Below are positions 41,832-42,183 of a DNA stretch of 42,183 nucleotides, piece after piece. Source of the stretch: Actinomadura formosensis NBRC 14204 (GTDB taxonomy: Bacteria > Actinomycetota > Actinomycetes > Streptosporangiales > Streptosporangiaceae); NCBI RefSeq assembly GCF_001552155.1, contig NZ_BCQQ01000052.1, forward strand, positions 1-42,183, read 5' to 3'. The translations under genes and the position numbers were made by a program. A model generated the notes under the pieces. That model was not told where the DNA came from and ran no database searches. It saw only the letters and a list, made by a program, of their open reading frames with translations. The number at the start of each line of letters is the position of its first letter. Position 1 is the first letter of the stretch.

Positions 41832-42183
41832 GACGCTGCGGCCGGTGCGGATGGCGCGGATCGCCATCGTCGCGCCGCTGGACGGGCTGCGGGACGCGCT
41901 GGCCCGCGTCGCGGACGCCGGAGTGGTCGAGTTCGACCTGCCCCCGATGGACGGGGGCGGGCAGGGGAAGGCGGCGCGGCTGCTGCAGCGCGAGGGCGGG
42001 GAACGTCCCGAACCGGCGCTCCTGCCGTCCGCCCCCGACCTGGACGAACTGGCCGCCGCCGGACGGACGGACCTGCTCGCGGGCGAGGCGGAACTGGAGG
42101 ACCGCGCGGCGGCGGCGTTCCGGCGGGGCGAGGTCGCCGCGCTGGCCGGCTGGACGCCGCGGACCGCGCGTTCCGGCCTGGCC
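41818..42183 (+). CDS. A/V-type ATPase subunit I/a-like, N-terminal part (partial)
   Basis: Only the first 122 residues lie in the window. The start VRMARIAIVAPLDGLRDALARVADAGVVEFD matches the ferredoxin-like N-terminus of V-ATPase subunit a / A-ATPase subunit I, where a beta-alpha segment precedes 'G-V-V/I-E'. The membrane half that carries the proton-channel Arg would follow downstream. It is translationally coupled to the preceding gene. Confidence 0.8.
   Translation, partial: MRWPETLRPVRMARIAIVAPLDGLRDALARVADAGVVEFDLPPMDGGGQGKAARLLQREGGERPEPALLPSAPDLDELAAAGRTDLLAGEAELEDRAAAAFRRGEVAALAGWTPRTARSGLA

Noticed and set aside
39759..41867. Long minus-strand ORF of 702 codons
   Set aside because: It lies antisense to the ATPase operon and an empty gap, with Arg/Pro/Ala-rich composition typical of a GC-rich shadow frame.
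1..42183. CRISPR arrays, rRNA genes, complete insertion sequences, replication origin
   Set aside because: I looked for repeated spacers, rRNA blocks and intact transposase genes with terminal repeats and found none.

Overview
The window is a high-GC stretch with genes packed on both strands, frequent GTG/TTG starts and 4-base start/stop overlaps. This is typical of a filamentous actinomycete. A type ISP restriction enzyme, a SAM-methyltransferase of the DUF574 kind, a SARP regulator and an A/V-type ATPase operon would fit Actinomadura or a relative, but the sequence alone does not fix the genus.

Layout. 1-1248: C-terminal part of a type ISP restriction/modification enzyme, cut by the window edge. 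1249-2441: decayed DNA with remnants of membrane-protein genes, a transposase-like tail and a tRNA-like 3' half. 2442-7826: an Lrp/AsnC regulator facing a four-gene operon (type III-like glutamine synthetase, DUF1116 protein, APC permease, gamma-glutamyl hydrolase). It looks like a gamma-glutamylation route for an amine or amino compound. 8179-12280: a secreted/membrane protein, a histidine kinase/response regulator pair and an unknown protein. 12397-15237: a DUF574 methyltransferase and a Tat-exported M28 aminopeptidase. 15364-18623: an operon with an NDP-sugar-type epimerase, an SCP2-DUF218 fusion, a small frame-disrupted ORF and an MFS exporter.

19339-39470 is an apparently uncharacterised lipid-type biosynthetic gene cluster. 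The minus-strand arm runs GNAT, an unknown 573-aa protein, Rieske protein, 7Fe ferredoxin, cupin with a cysteine tail, aldehyde dehydrogenase and serine hydroxymethyltransferase, almost all translationally coupled. From a shared 209-bp promoter region the plus-strand arm runs ACP, diiron oxygenase, double-hotdog thioesterase, HSL-type esterase, second ACP, acyl-activating enzyme, class III aminotransferase, DHA2 exporter, membrane fatty-acyl desaturase, FAAL-like ligase and cyclopropane-synthase-family methyltransferase. A convergent pair, a free-standing condensation domain and a SARP activator, closes the cluster. There is no PKS or modular NRPS.

Inferred logic: two acyl/aminoacyl units are activated onto two carriers. 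One is desaturated and methylated or cyclopropanated; an amine is introduced by the aminotransferase and/or SHMT; the diiron enzyme, fed by ferredoxin and Rieske protein, performs an oxidation (possibly on nitrogen). The condensation domain then joins the parts and the DHA2 pump exports the product. The product class cannot be read from the sequence.

40474-42183: start of an A/V-type ATPase operon (peripheral stalk, subunit C/d-like, subunit I/a-like), running off the window.
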